Part shown: positions 1-7,549 of the stretch, piece after piece
Layout of the letters: every line of letters begins with the position of its first letter
Numbering within the stretch: the stretch's first letter is position 1
From: Hyphomonadaceae bacterium UBA1001
GTDB lineage: Bacteria > Pseudomonadota > Alphaproteobacteria > Caulobacterales > Aquidulcibacteraceae
Length of the DNA stretch: 21,201 nucleotides
Assembly: GCA_002291875.1 (NCBI GenBank)
Contig: DBAV01000254.1
Coordinates: 1-21,201, forward strand
Direction of reading: 5' to 3'
Program-made: the position numbers and the translations under genes
The notes under the pieces: generated by a model
Database searches by the model: none
Told to the model about the DNA's origin: nothing
What the model saw: the letters and a program-made list of their open reading frames with translations, nothing else

Positions 1-965
1 TGCTCGGCCAGGATTCGCCGTTCGATCTCTGCGATGCGCTGGCGCGCCTCACGTTCGAATTCGCCACGCGGCCAGCGCCGCCGATATTCGTTGAACGCCG
101 CGATGGTATTCAGCCGCAGCGCCCATTCGAAATCGCGACGGTCCGCCTCGCGCAGCGCCCGATAGCTGCGCCGCGCGTCCCAATGATAGCGACTGTCCGG
201 CCAATCGTTCAAAAAACGGTCATAGACCCGCCAGTCGTGGGTGCGTCGGGCGAACGCCCAATCATCCTCGATCCGGCGTTCGATCTGTCCGATCCGGCGC
301 AGCGCCTCGGTGGTGTAGCGACCATCGGGCCAGCGATCGAGATAGGCGCGAAGGGCGGCAACCGACCCCGCATCACGGGCTTCCTGCCAGAACGTGTCCT
401 CGGCTTCGTCGAGCGCGCGGAGGGCCGCCTCGACATCGGGCTGGAAGACGCTGTCGGGATAGCGGGCGAGGAAGGCGAGATAGACCCGGCGGGTATCCAG
501 TTCGAACGCCCGTGCAAAGGCGTCCTTCTCGGCCTGCGGCGTTGCGGCCAGCCGCAGCTCGCGAATGCGCTCGCGCGCGGTGGCCGTGTGGGCGCCCCAG
601 GGATAATCCTCGAGATAGCGTTCGAACGCCTGGCGCGTGTTCACCCGGCGTGCATCACGCCATGCCGCGGCGTCTGCGGTCACCAGGCCCTGGATCCGCG
701 CCGTGGCGGCCGACAGGTTCATGCCATCGGGATGTTCGGCGATGTACGCCTCGAACGCCTGGGGGGTGTTACGGCTGAGGGCGCGCGCCCAGTCCTGGGG
801 TTCACGGGCGCGACGCTCGATGGCCAGCCTGGCGTCACGCGCCGCGATCTCCTCGGCGGTCAATGGCGGTGGCGGCATGCTTGCCGGAACGCTGGCGCAG
901 GCGCTGCCCAGTCCCGCAATCCCGATCAGCAATCCTGCCCGAAACGTTCGCCTTATGGCCATCAT
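1..965 (-). CDS. Repeat-containing envelope lipoprotein, C-terminus cut by window edge
   Basis: The frame reads without a stop from the ATG at 965 to the window edge, giving at least 321 residues. GGGAGGG lies 6 bases upstream of this ATG; a second ATG follows at once. The N-terminus is basic and then hydrophobic (about residues 10-22), ending at Cys23 in LGSAC. That suggests a lipoprotein signal, although Gly at -3 makes the lipobox imperfect. After a proline-rich linker come six degenerate repeats of about 43-48 residues. Each has an aromatic start (W or F), an N/D-T type turn, an A-F/Y-x-x-Y/F-L core, a Y/W-P-D/W-G/S turn, and an A-R-x-R-I helix end. The repeats probably form a helical-hairpin solenoid. 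From memory, similar repeats occur in alphaproteobacterial proteins with caspase-like or SPOR-type domains, but I cannot name a family. Function unknown; the rest of the protein lies outside the window. Confidence 0.82.
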   Translation of the reverse strand, partial: MMAIRRTFRAGLLIGIAGLGSACASVPASMPPPPLTAEEIAARDARLAIERRAREPQDWARALSRNTPQAFEAYIAEHPDGMNLSAATARIQGLVTADAAAWRDARRVNTRQAFERYLEDYPWGAHTATARERIRELRLAATPQAEKDAFARAFELDTRRVYLAFLARYPDSVFQPDVEAALRALDEAEDTFWQEARDAGSVAALRAYLDRWPDGRYTTEALRRIGQIERRIEDDWAFARRTHDWRVYDRFLNDWPDSRYHWDARRSYRALREADRRDFEWALRLNTIAAFNEYRRRWPRGEFEREARQRIAEIERRILAE

Positions 966-1028
966 CCTCGACCCTCCCACTCACGCCCACGTCAGCACGC
1001 TCTGCCACAACGGCTGATGAACGAGATG

Positions 1029-1550
1029 TCAGGGCGAGGCGGTCGCGCGGCTTGCTGCTCGCAGGGCCTGGCCCAGCGCGTCGGCAAAGGCGCGGCGCTC
1101 GGGGGGTGAGAGGAAGCTGGCCAGCACGAGGCGGCGGCCGCCGGCGGTGAGGCGCAGGCCGCGCGGATCCATGCCTTCGCCGCTGAGTTCGACACGCGCC
1201 CAGGTCGGACTGACAACGAAGTGCTGCGTCGGTTTTCCCGGAACCTCGCGCCAGACATGCACGCGCTCGGCGCTGACCTGAACGTGCTCGCGCAGGCGCG
1301 CATTGCGATAGGATATCCGGAAGGCGATCCAGACCAGCAGCAGATCGAGCCCCAGAAAGCCCGCCACCGGCCACAGCCCCTGCGCAACGAACACCAGTGA
1401 CAGGCAGGCAAGAGCGGCCGCCAGGATGCAGAACAGGATCAGGAAGGTGCGCGGGCGCAGGCTCTGGCTGGGTGCGAGCTCCGCATCCATCAGAAGCGGC
1501 CCCCTGGCCGGCGGTGGCGGCGTGTCGATGCGTTCGATCCGCGGTCCCAT
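1029..1550 (-). CDS. DUF2244 family integral membrane protein
   Basis: This 173-residue protein has a short N-terminal tail with a Pro-rich stretch, two adjacent hydrophobic segments (about residues 35-57 and 61-79), and a cytoplasmic-type C-terminal part. That part contains a HVWREVPG-like strand and an ending of the type LxSFLSPPERRAFADAL. This arrangement is typical of DUF2244, a family of unknown function found in alphaproteobacteria. It diverges from nth, a neighbourhood I recall for this family. I chose the ATG at 1550; a GTG directly before it (1553) is equally possible because AAAGG sits 6 bases from the GTG and 9 from the ATG. It ends 63 bases before the start of the repeat lipoprotein, on the same strand, so the two may be co-transcribed. 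Confidence 0.85.
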   Translation of the reverse strand: MGPRIERIDTPPPPARGPLLMDAELAPSQSLRPRTFLILFCILAAALACLSLVFVAQGLWPVAGFLGLDLLLVWIAFRISYRNARLREHVQVSAERVHVWREVPGKPTQHFVVSPTWARVELSGEGMDPRGLRLTAGGRRLVLASFLSPPERRAFADALGQALRAASRATASP

Positions 1551-1642
1551 CACCGGCGACCTTTATCCCCCGTGCTGTCTGAATCCAGACCCTGCATCAG
1601 CGCCGGATTGACACAGGGTGCGCTGCGCGACAGCGAGCGCGG

Positions 1643-2359
1643 ATGCCTGCTGTCGAACCCCGCTCCAAGAAGTCCCCTCGGCGCGCGACGCAGCCAAGAT
1701 CGCGCCTGACACGCACCGAAATCCAGACGCTCTATGCGCGCCTTGCCGCCGACCTGCCCGAACCGCGGACCGAGTTGGCCTATCATGATCCCTATACGCT
1801 GCTGGTGGCAGTGACCCTCTCGGCGCAGTCGACCGACAAGGGCGTCAATCGCGCCACCGCCGCCCTGTTTCAGGAAGCGTCGACCCCCGCGGCCATGGTT
1901 GCGCTGGGCCAGGACCGTGTCGAACATCATATCCGGACGCTCGGACTGTTCCGTAACAAGGCCAAGAACGTGGTCGAACTGTCGCGCCTCCTGATCGAGC
2001 GTCATGGCGGCGTGGTTCCGGCGGATCGCGACGCGCTGACAGCATTGCCCGGTGTCGGTCGCAAGACAGCCAATGTGGTTCTGAACGAGGCCTTCGGTCA
2101 GCCCACCATGGCCGTCGATACCCACATCTTCCGCGTCAGCAACCGCACGGGTCTGGCGCCGGGTTCAACGCCGGACAAGGTGGAAGCCGTGCTGGAAGCC
2201 GTCACCCCTGCGCCCTTTGCGATGGGCGCGCACCACTGGCTCATCCTGCACGGGCGTTATGTGTGTGTTGCCCGCAAGCCAAGGTGCCCGGTCTGCCCCA
2301 TCGCCGACATCTGCCGCTTTCGCGACAAGACACCGGCTGCCGGGCGCGCGGAGGTCTAG
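1643..2359 (+). CDS. nth: Endonuclease III (DNA glycosylase/AP lyase)
   Basis: This 238-residue base-excision repair enzyme removes oxidised pyrimidines from DNA and cleaves the abasic site. The helix-hairpin-helix LPGVGRKTA (about 135-143) carries the catalytic lysine K141, and VDTHIFR carries the catalytic aspartate D159. The C-terminal [4Fe-4S] loop is complete: C208-x6-C215-x2-C218-x5-C224. The N-terminus has a basic extension of about 22 residues before the usual start of the fold, which is common in proteobacterial Nth. The start is the first ATG in frame; the sequence before it has no strong ribosome-binding site. The stop codon TAG interlocks with the stop of the convergent secreted-protein gene in a CTAG tetranucleotide. 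All key residues are present, so the enzyme should be active. Confidence 0.97.
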   Translation: MPAVEPRSKKSPRRATQPRSRLTRTEIQTLYARLAADLPEPRTELAYHDPYTLLVAVTLSAQSTDKGVNRATAALFQEASTPAAMVALGQDRVEHHIRTLGLFRNKAKNVVELSRLLIERHGGVVPADRDALTALPGVGRKTANVVLNEAFGQPTMAVDTHIFRVSNRTGLAPGSTPDKVEAVLEAVTPAPFAMGAHHWLILHGRYVCVARKPRCPVCPIADICRFRDKTPAAGRAEV

Positions 2360-3141
2360 GCGGTGGGCGCAGCGGGCGGCGGCGCGTGGCCGGCGTGCGA
2401 CTCACGCCAGCGTGCCGCCCACGAGGGCGCTGCACAGCGCTGGACACGATCGACGATGAAACACCGCGCCCGTCCCTCGATTTCCGCCCGGCGCATCAGA
2501 GCAAACGACACCAGGCCCGATGCCCGACGCAGCACCGGACCCTCGCTGTTGGGGATACCCATCGCCCGGATGGCGGGCCGCATCGCCGAGCCGATCGACC
2601 TGAGCCAGTCACGCCCGATCTGGACAGCCGTGCCGGCCGGTGTCTGCGCAAAGGTATCGCCGATGTCGACGCGGCGCGCGGGCTGAAGCGCTTCGAGCCC
2701 GACCGTCTCTGCCTCGGCGTTTCCACCGGTTTCCGCGTAGAGGGTTCGAACGCGATCGAGGATGCCGCGGGTCGGCAAGCTCTCGATCAGGAAAAGCGGG
2801 GCATCGGGTGACGCATTCTGGATGCCGGACTCGGCGATGCAGGCTGCGGCGATGCCGTGAAGGGTCGGAAAATCGATCCCCTTGATGGTGCCGCTGATGT
2901 CGGTCGGCGTGGTGTTGTCCTCGTGCTGATTTTCGATGTCGACCGTCGGTTGCACAAGCGACATGCGCGTTTCATCGGGAAGCCTTGTCCAGGTGCATTC
3001 CACGGCGGCCACGCCCGGGGCCGCGGCCGCAATGGAAGCGCGCGGCGGTTCGTCGGCAAGCGCTGCCGGCGCGCACACGGCCCCAAGCAAGGCAGCAGCG
3101 AGCGCGGCGGCGGCCGCAGGGACCGAGCGGTCAAATGTCAT
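2356..3141 (-). CDS. Secreted protein of unknown function
   Basis: This 261-residue protein has a clear Sec-type signal peptide: a basic start, an Ala/Leu-rich core, and a likely cut after ALA near residue 29. The mature part has four cysteines (C49, C101, C227, C236), which could form two disulfides in the periplasm. It also has a DTF-containing segment and an Ala/Pro-rich tail ending in PPPAAPTA. I do not recognise a family. It lies 23 bases downstream of dksA on the same strand and may be read from the dksA promoter. GGAG is 10 bases before the ATG. The 3' end shares CTAG with the end of nth, so transcripts of the two genes would overlap. Confidence 0.75.
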   Translation of the reverse strand: MTFDRSVPAAAAALAAALLGAVCAPAALADEPPRASIAAAAPGVAAVECTWTRLPDETRMSLVQPTVDIENQHEDNTTPTDISGTIKGIDFPTLHGIAAACIAESGIQNASPDAPLFLIESLPTRGILDRVRTLYAETGGNAEAETVGLEALQPARRVDIGDTFAQTPAGTAVQIGRDWLRSIGSAMRPAIRAMGIPNSEGPVLRRASGLVSFALMRRAEIEGRARCFIVDRVQRCAAPSWAARWRESHAGHAPPPAAPTA

Positions 3142-3164
3142 TGGGATGTGTCTCCGGAGGGCGT

Positions 3165-3590
3165 TCAGTCGTCGCGGTGTACGCGCTCACGGCGTTCGTG
3201 CCGCTCCTGCGCCTCGACGGTCATGGTGGCAATCGGCCGCGCATCGAGGCGCGCCAGGGAAATCGGCTCGCCGGTTTCTTCGCAATATCCGTACGAGCCA
3301 TCGTCGATTCGCCGCAGCGCCTCGTCGATCTTGGTGATCAGCTTTCGCTGGCGATCGCGGGTTCGCAACTCAATCGAGCGATCGGTTTCGGACATCGCGC
3401 GGTCGGCAATATCGGCCAGCGCGACGGTTTCGGTCTGGAGGCTGCTGATGGTTTCGCGACTCTCGGCGAGTATTTCGGCTTTCCAGTCGAAAAGCTTGCG
3501 GCGAAAGTACTCGCGCTGCCTCTCATTCATGAACGGCTCGTCATCGGAGGGATGATAGCCTTCGGGAAGACTCACCACGACACCGTTCAT
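3165..3590 (-). CDS. dksA: RNA polymerase-binding transcription factor DksA, degenerate zinc finger
   Basis: DksA binds in the RNA polymerase secondary channel and, with ppGpp, resets rRNA and amino-acid promoters. The 141-residue product has the long coiled coil (about 24-95) with the tip residues D60, D63 and A65 in the DxxDxA pattern needed for activity in E. coli DksA. The C-terminal finger reads GYCEETGEPI and keeps only C103 of the four usual zinc cysteines. The last pair is replaced by a TVEAQERHERR segment, as I recall for alphaproteobacterial DksA. The ATG at 3590 has GAAAGG 7 bases upstream. A longer frame opening with GTG at 3671 would start upstream of the promoter described here, so I reject it. 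It leads a likely two-gene transcript with the secreted protein downstream. Confidence 0.93.
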   Translation of the reverse strand: MNGVVVSLPEGYHPSDDEPFMNERQREYFRRKLFDWKAEILAESRETISSLQTETVALADIADRAMSETDRSIELRTRDRQRKLITKIDEALRRIDDGSYGYCEETGEPISLARLDARPIATMTVEAQERHERRERVHRDD

Positions 3591-3612
3591 CGGCGCGCCT
3601 TTCGTTGCACCC

Positions 3613-3629
3613 GCACGCTGAGGGCGTGC
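3613..3629 (-). promoter_or_regulatory. Stem-loop in the dksA 5' leader
   Basis: A perfect 6-bp stem (GCACGC / GCGTGC) encloses a 5-base loop. It lies just after the predicted transcription start and about 10 bases before the ribosome-binding site of dksA. It could stabilise the mRNA 5' end or affect translation. This is inference from position only. Confidence 0.4.
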
Positions 3630-3638
3630 TTTGGCCGC

Positions 3639-3667
3639 GCTATAGGGAGGTTCAGAAGGCGTTTCAA
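3639..3667 (-). promoter_or_regulatory. Sigma70-type promoter of dksA
   Basis: On the minus strand, TTGAAA (3667-3662) and TATAGC (3644-3639) are separated by exactly 17 bases, close to the housekeeping consensus. Transcription would start near 3632, giving a leader of about 40 bases before the dksA ATG at 3590. It is the best-formed promoter I saw in the window. Confidence 0.65.
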
Positions 3668-3707
3668 TCACTATTGTCGGGGAAAGCAGGTATCCGCTGC
3701 GTGGCCG

Positions 3708-4139
3708 TCAGCGGGCTGGCGGCGCCGGGCGGCGCTCCAGCTTGGCAAGCTCGACCGCTGTGCGCAGGTCGAGGTCCGCCAGGATGGCGTCGAGCGCAGG
3801 GTCGCCGCTGGCCTCGGCTTCGCCAAGCTGACGTCGCAAGGCATCGAGCCCCTGACGGGAGACCCCCCCCTCGAGCAGTCCCACCCGCAGCCGGTCAAGG
3901 CCGGCCAGCATTTCCAGCCCGCGACGGGCCTGGCGACGACGCCTCTCTGCCGGACCCTCCGCCCCTCCCTGCAGGGCGAGCACGGAATCAAGGGATGCAA
4001 GCGCTGTCGCAGGTGAAGGTGCGGCCGGTGCACGCGGGGCCGCGACGCCACCGGCTGCCGGAAGCGCAAACCCCTGCGGTGCCGACGCGCGCGATGCGGG
4101 TCCGGTGCCTGAGGGCCTCGATGGTCCTTCGATGCGCAT
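3708..4139 (-). CDS. fliX: Flagellar assembly regulator FliX
   Basis: This 143-residue protein begins MRIEGP, followed by a Ser/Gly/Pro/Ala-rich segment. Its helical C-terminal half contains RRRQARRGLEMLAGLDRLR and ends in a DPALDAILADLDLRTAVELAKLE helix. This matches the FliX family. In Caulobacter, FliX couples assembly of the early basal body to later flagellar genes through the activator FlbD. The ATG at 4139 matches the conserved family N-terminus, although no clear ribosome-binding site precedes it. No other flagellar gene is in the window, whereas in Caulobacter fliX diverges from the P-ring gene flgI. Here its divergent partner is a TspO-like membrane protein. A near-CtrA site lies in the gap. 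Confidence 0.85.
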   Translation of the reverse strand: MRIEGPSRPSGTGPASRASAPQGFALPAAGGVAAPRAPAAPSPATALASLDSVLALQGGAEGPAERRRRQARRGLEMLAGLDRLRVGLLEGGVSRQGLDALRRQLGEAEASGDPALDAILADLDLRTAVELAKLERRPAPPAR

Positions 4140-4154
4140 GCGGTCACTTGTGCC

Positions 4155-4177
4155 GGGGTTCGTTAACCCCGAGTTAC
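4155..4177. promoter_or_regulatory. Candidate CtrA box and overlapping hairpin between fliX and the TspO-like gene
   Basis: TTAA (4163-4166) is followed after 7 bases by TTAC (4174-4177). The CtrA consensus is TTAA-N7-TTAA, so 7 of 8 bases match. A 6-bp inverted repeat GGGGTT-CGTT-AACCCC (4155-4170) overlaps it. The site is only 24 bases from the fliX ATG and 8 from the divergent start, which fits repression or chance better than classic activation. Confidence 0.35.
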
Positions 4178-4184
4178 CTCTGCC

Positions 4185-4634
4185 ATGCCCCTTCAGCCCG
4201 CAGACATACCGGATCCCACCCGCCGTTGGCCCGCCGGCGTTGCGGAAACGCTGGCCTGCTCGCCCGCGTTTCTTGCGGCCGGCGCATGGGCGCTGGCAGG
4301 CTGGCCCGATGGGGTGGTCGCGGTATGGCATCTTTCCGCGCTCGGGATTGCAGGATGGGCGGGATGGCGGGTCGCGCGCGAGCCTGTCGGCGTTCCCCAG
4401 CGCGGGCATGTCCTTGTGGTGTGGTCGGCGGTCGTGGCGCTCATGGTGCTGGCGACCATACTGGCCGCGACCGGCGCGCCTCTCTTGCTGATCGGCGGGG
4501 CAGGGCTGATCACCGCGATGGCCGCACTGGGTGCCTTTGCGCGTTTCTGCCGCGTCGACATCGTCGCCGCTTCGCTGATGCTGCCGCCGGCAATCATCCA
4601 CGCGATACTGTCGCTCGGGGCGCTGGGCGGGTGA
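4185..4634 (+). CDS. Small integral membrane protein, possibly TspO/MBR-like
   Basis: This 149-residue protein is almost entirely hydrophobic, with about five possible membrane segments. Its length is typical of TspO (tryptophan-rich sensory protein), which binds porphyrins or cholesterol-like ligands. The C-terminal segment, with ARFCRVDIVAASLMLPPAIIHAI, resembles the last TspO helix pattern (R-x-D-x-x-A-A-x-L-x-x-P). The usual Trp-rich and Pro-rich motifs of the N-terminal helices are weak or missing. It could be a diverged TspO or an unrelated membrane protein. It diverges from fliX across 45 bases and is followed by a terminator-like hairpin, so it is probably a single-gene transcript. 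The start is the first ATG, and no strong ribosome-binding site is visible. Confidence 0.7.
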   Translation: MPLQPADIPDPTRRWPAGVAETLACSPAFLAAGAWALAGWPDGVVAVWHLSALGIAGWAGWRVAREPVGVPQRGHVLVVWSAVVALMVLATILAATGAPLLLIGGAGLITAMAALGAFARFCRVDIVAASLMLPPAIIHAILSLGALGG

Positions 4635-4639
4635 CCGGG

Positions 4640-4660
4640 CGGGGCTGCAACCCCGATTTT
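4640..4660 (+). terminator. Possible Rho-independent terminator after the TspO-like gene
   Basis: A 5-bp stem CGGGG / CCCCG with a 6-base loop is followed by ATTTT. It starts 6 bases after the stop codon. The stem is short and the T tract has four bases, so the terminator may be weak. Confidence 0.45.
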
Positions 4661-4693
4661 GCGAGAGGCGTGCGAGTTCGCTAAGGCGTCGCC

Positions 4694-6019
4694 ATGAACG
4701 TCCGTGAAATTCGTCCTGCGCCGAGGGTCGGCATTGTCTCGCTTGGCTGTCCAAAGGCCACGGTCGATTCCGAGCGCATCCTGACGCGGTTGCGTCAGGA
4801 GGGGTATCGGCTCTCTGGAGACTATGCGGGCGCGGACCTGGTGCTGGTCAACACCTGCGGATTCCTGGACAGTGCCAGGCGCGAGAGCCTCGACGCGATC
4901 GGCGAGGCGCTGGCCGAGAACGGCCGTGTCATTGTCACCGGCTGCCTCGGCGCGGAGGCCGAGGTCATTACGGCCGAACATCCCGGCGTTCTGGCAGTGA
5001 CGGGGCCACAACAATACGACGCGGTGATGGAGGCGGTGCACGCGCATCTGCCGCCAATGCACGATCCACTCGTGGATCTGGTCCCCCCGCACGGGCTGCG
5101 GCTCACCCCGGCGCATTATGCATGGCTGAAGATCGCCGAAGGGTGCGACAACCGGTGTTCGTTCTGCATCATCCCCAAGCTGCGCGGTGACCTGGTCTCG
5201 AGGCCGGCCGGTGCGGTGATGCGCGAGGCCGAAAAACTGGTGGCGGCCGGCGTGCAGGAATTGCTGGTCGTCTCGCAGGACACGTCGGCCTATGGGCGCG
5301 ATCTGAAATACGCGCCTTCCGCATGGCGCGGCACAGAAGTGCGCGCACGCTTCTTCGACCTGGCCCGGGCACTTGGCTCACTCGGAGCGTGGGTCAGGCT
5401 GCACTATGTCTACCCCTATCCCCATGTGGACGAGGTGATCGCGCTGATGGGAGAGGGCGGGGTGTTGCCCTATCTTGACATTCCATTCCAGCACGCCGCA
5501 CCCGGCATCCTCAAGGCGATGCGACGGCCGGCCAATGTCGATCGAACGCTCGATCGCATTCAGGCCTGGCGGCGGGCCTGCCCGGATCTGGCCATCCGGT
5601 CCTCGTTCATCGTCGGCTTTCCCGGTGAGACCGAGGACGATTTCCAACTGCTGCTGGACTGGATCGCCGAGGCGGGAATCGATCGCATCGCTGCATTCCG
5701 CTATGAAGACGTCGTGCACGCCGCCTCGCGTGAACTGCCCGGTCATGTGCCCCAGGAGATCAAGGACGAACGCTTTCACCGGCTGATGATGCACGCACAG
5801 GACGTCTCGGCCGCCAGGCTTTCCGCCAAGGTCGGCCGCACGATCGAAGTGCTGGTGGACGCCCTCGACGCATCGGGAGCCATCGCGCGCTCGCAGTGGG
5901 ATGCACCCGAAGTGGATGGTGTCGTGCGCGTCACGGGCGAGGGGCTGGGTGTCGGTCAGCGCCGCATGGTCCGGGTCACCGGCTCGGACGCCTATGACCT
6001 GTTCGCCGAGTGTGTCTGA
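4694..6019 (+). CDS. rimO: Ribosomal protein uS12 methylthiotransferase RimO
   Basis: This radical SAM enzyme adds a methylthio group to a conserved aspartate of ribosomal protein S12. The 441-residue protein has the full domain order: an N-terminal MTTase domain with SLGCPK (C19), NTCGF (C55) and TGC (C84) holding the auxiliary [4Fe-4S] cluster; a radical SAM core with C151-x3-C155-x2-C158 in GCDNRCSFCIIPKLRG; and a C-terminal TRAM domain (about 375-441). SLGCPK with SERI and the CIIPKLRG motif point to RimO rather than the tRNA enzyme MiaB. The start has AAGG 7 bases upstream of the ATG. It follows the terminator-like hairpin and is probably transcribed separately from the TspO-like gene. 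Confidence 0.97.
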   Translation: MNVREIRPAPRVGIVSLGCPKATVDSERILTRLRQEGYRLSGDYAGADLVLVNTCGFLDSARRESLDAIGEALAENGRVIVTGCLGAEAEVITAEHPGVLAVTGPQQYDAVMEAVHAHLPPMHDPLVDLVPPHGLRLTPAHYAWLKIAEGCDNRCSFCIIPKLRGDLVSRPAGAVMREAEKLVAAGVQELLVVSQDTSAYGRDLKYAPSAWRGTEVRARFFDLARALGSLGAWVRLHYVYPYPHVDEVIALMGEGGVLPYLDIPFQHAAPGILKAMRRPANVDRTLDRIQAWRRACPDLAIRSSFIVGFPGETEDDFQLLLDWIAEAGIDRIAAFRYEDVVHAASRELPGHVPQEIKDERFHRLMMHAQDVSAARLSAKVGRTIEVLVDALDASGAIARSQWDAPEVDGVVRVTGEGLGVGQRRMVRVTGSDAYDLFAECV

Positions 6020-6098
6020 AACCCGGCGCGTTGATGGACGTGACGCGGTCGCGGTGCGGTGTTAATCTTTGCCGCTGGCATTGCGGCGGGAGGGTGAC

Positions 6099-7538
6099 AT
6101 GAGCGTTTTTGGCCGACGCGAACTCGAAAGCGTGCATGTCGAGAGGTATGGCGACGATCAGGACCAGGAGCCTGATACGATCGAAAAAGGCCACGAGCCG
6201 CATGGCGAATTCGAGCATATCGAGATTGCCGATCTTGACGACATTCACGGTGGTCGCGACCCGATCGACGGAGAAATCCACGGTCGTGCGGCGCCCGCAC
6301 CCGTGTTTGCACCGCCTCCCGCCGATCCTGCGCCGATTGCTCCGGCGACTGCGCAGGGCTGGACCCTGACACCCAATCCCAGCCTTGCCGAACTTGCACC
6401 CGCGGCGGCGACCCCGGTCCCGCCCCCCCTGGCCGAGCCCGCGCCGGCACAGGCCGAACAGGTCGCTGCTCGGCATGTCGAACCTTCGTTGACCGCGCCT
6501 GCGCCAGAGCCGGCACCAACCGCCCGGACCGACGCGCAACAGGAGCCGGACGGGCCGATGTCCGCCCCCGCCGCGGCCGTCGCCGCGGCTGGCCTGGGTG
6601 CGGCAGCTCTTGGCGCCCGCGAGGACCCCGCGGCGCCGCACATCGCAGCGTCCACCCAGACGCCGCTGCCGCCGCCCACCACCCAGACTCTGTCCACGGC
6701 TCCGCGTGCCGAAGGCGGCATCGAGCCGCGCACGGCCGCCGTCCGCACCGATCCCGCGCCGCTTGCGGTCGAGCGGCGCACCGAACCGCGCCTGATCGAG
6801 CTGTCGCGTTCGATGGAGCGCAACGAGCGCCGCGGCGCAGGCATCGCCGCCTGGTTGGTGGCCGGTGCGGCTTTGATCATCGCGCTGCTGGTGCTGCTCG
6901 GCCTTCTGTCGCGCAGCCCGGAACCCGCCGGCGCCACGGGCGACGCTCTCGGACCAGACCCCACCGGCGCAGGCGCAGGCGGGGCCGCTGCCGCTGCTGG
7001 CCTCTCACCGCGCGGTGGCGAGCTGAGTTCCAGCGGACCGCTTTCCGGAACGCTTGAAGTGGCCCCGACCGCGCCCGCGACGACGGTCGCAGGCAACGCT
7101 GCCGAGCCATCCGCGACAGTCGCACCACCGTTGGCCGCTGCCCCCGCAGTATCCGCCCCGCCGATCGCGGCGCCTGCACCGGCGCCCCTGCCGCGCGCTG
7201 TGGCAAACGAGCCCGACAGTCCGATTGCCCTGACCCCCCCGGCGGTGACCGACGGCAGTGTCGCAGCGACGGACGCCGCGCCCCGGCCCCGCGTTTCAGC
7301 CCGCTTTGCCGAGGGAGCAACCGATGTGCGTCCTGGTGCCGCGCCGCCCGCGCGCCTGTCGATCACGCCAGCAGGCGACTATGTGGTGCAGGGGGGCGAC
7401 AATCTGTGGCGCCTTGCCGAGCGCCATCTGGGTGACGGGGCGCGGTTCGGAGAAATCGTCCGCCTCAACCCGGGCATTGCGGATCCGGACCTGATCTTCA
7501 TCGGCCAGACCCTGCGGATGCCGGCAGCCGGGCGGTGA
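6099..7538 (+). CDS. Single-pass membrane protein with C-terminal LysM domain
   Basis: This 479-residue protein begins with a very acidic segment (about 18-62, rich in D, E and H). A long Pro/Ala-rich low-complexity region follows to about residue 225, then one membrane helix (about 249-271), another Ala/Pro/Gly-rich linker, and a C-terminal LysM domain (about 425-475, GDYVVQGGDNLWRLAERHLG). The order suggests a cytoplasmic N-terminus and a periplasmic LysM domain bound to peptidoglycan. GGGAGGG is 4 bases upstream of the ATG at 6099, which supports this start over an in-frame TTG at 6069. The middle is low complexity, so only the LysM and membrane parts can be compared with known families. 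It may tether an inner-membrane or cytoplasmic component to the wall; that role is inference. Confidence 0.88.
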   Translation: MSVFGRRELESVHVERYGDDQDQEPDTIEKGHEPHGEFEHIEIADLDDIHGGRDPIDGEIHGRAAPAPVFAPPPADPAPIAPATAQGWTLTPNPSLAELAPAAATPVPPPLAEPAPAQAEQVAARHVEPSLTAPAPEPAPTARTDAQQEPDGPMSAPAAAVAAAGLGAAALGAREDPAAPHIAASTQTPLPPPTTQTLSTAPRAEGGIEPRTAAVRTDPAPLAVERRTEPRLIELSRSMERNERRGAGIAAWLVAGAALIIALLVLLGLLSRSPEPAGATGDALGPDPTGAGAGGAAAAAGLSPRGGELSSSGPLSGTLEVAPTAPATTVAGNAAEPSATVAPPLAAAPAVSAPPIAAPAPAPLPRAVANEPDSPIALTPPAVTDGSVAATDAAPRPRVSARFAEGATDVRPGAAPPARLSITPAGDYVVQGGDNLWRLAERHLGDGARFGEIVRLNPGIADPDLIFIGQTLRMPAAGR

Positions 7539-7549
7539 CGACGCCGCTC

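Noticed and set aside
1608..1636. TTGACA at 1608-1613 as a promoter for nth
   Set aside because: The sequence 17 bases downstream (CAGCGA) is not a convincing -10 element.
2985..4016. Long open frame on the plus strand opposite dksA, the secreted protein and fliX
   Set aside because: It is antisense to well-supported genes, rich in Arg and low-complexity residues, and has no family motif. It is a GC-driven shadow.
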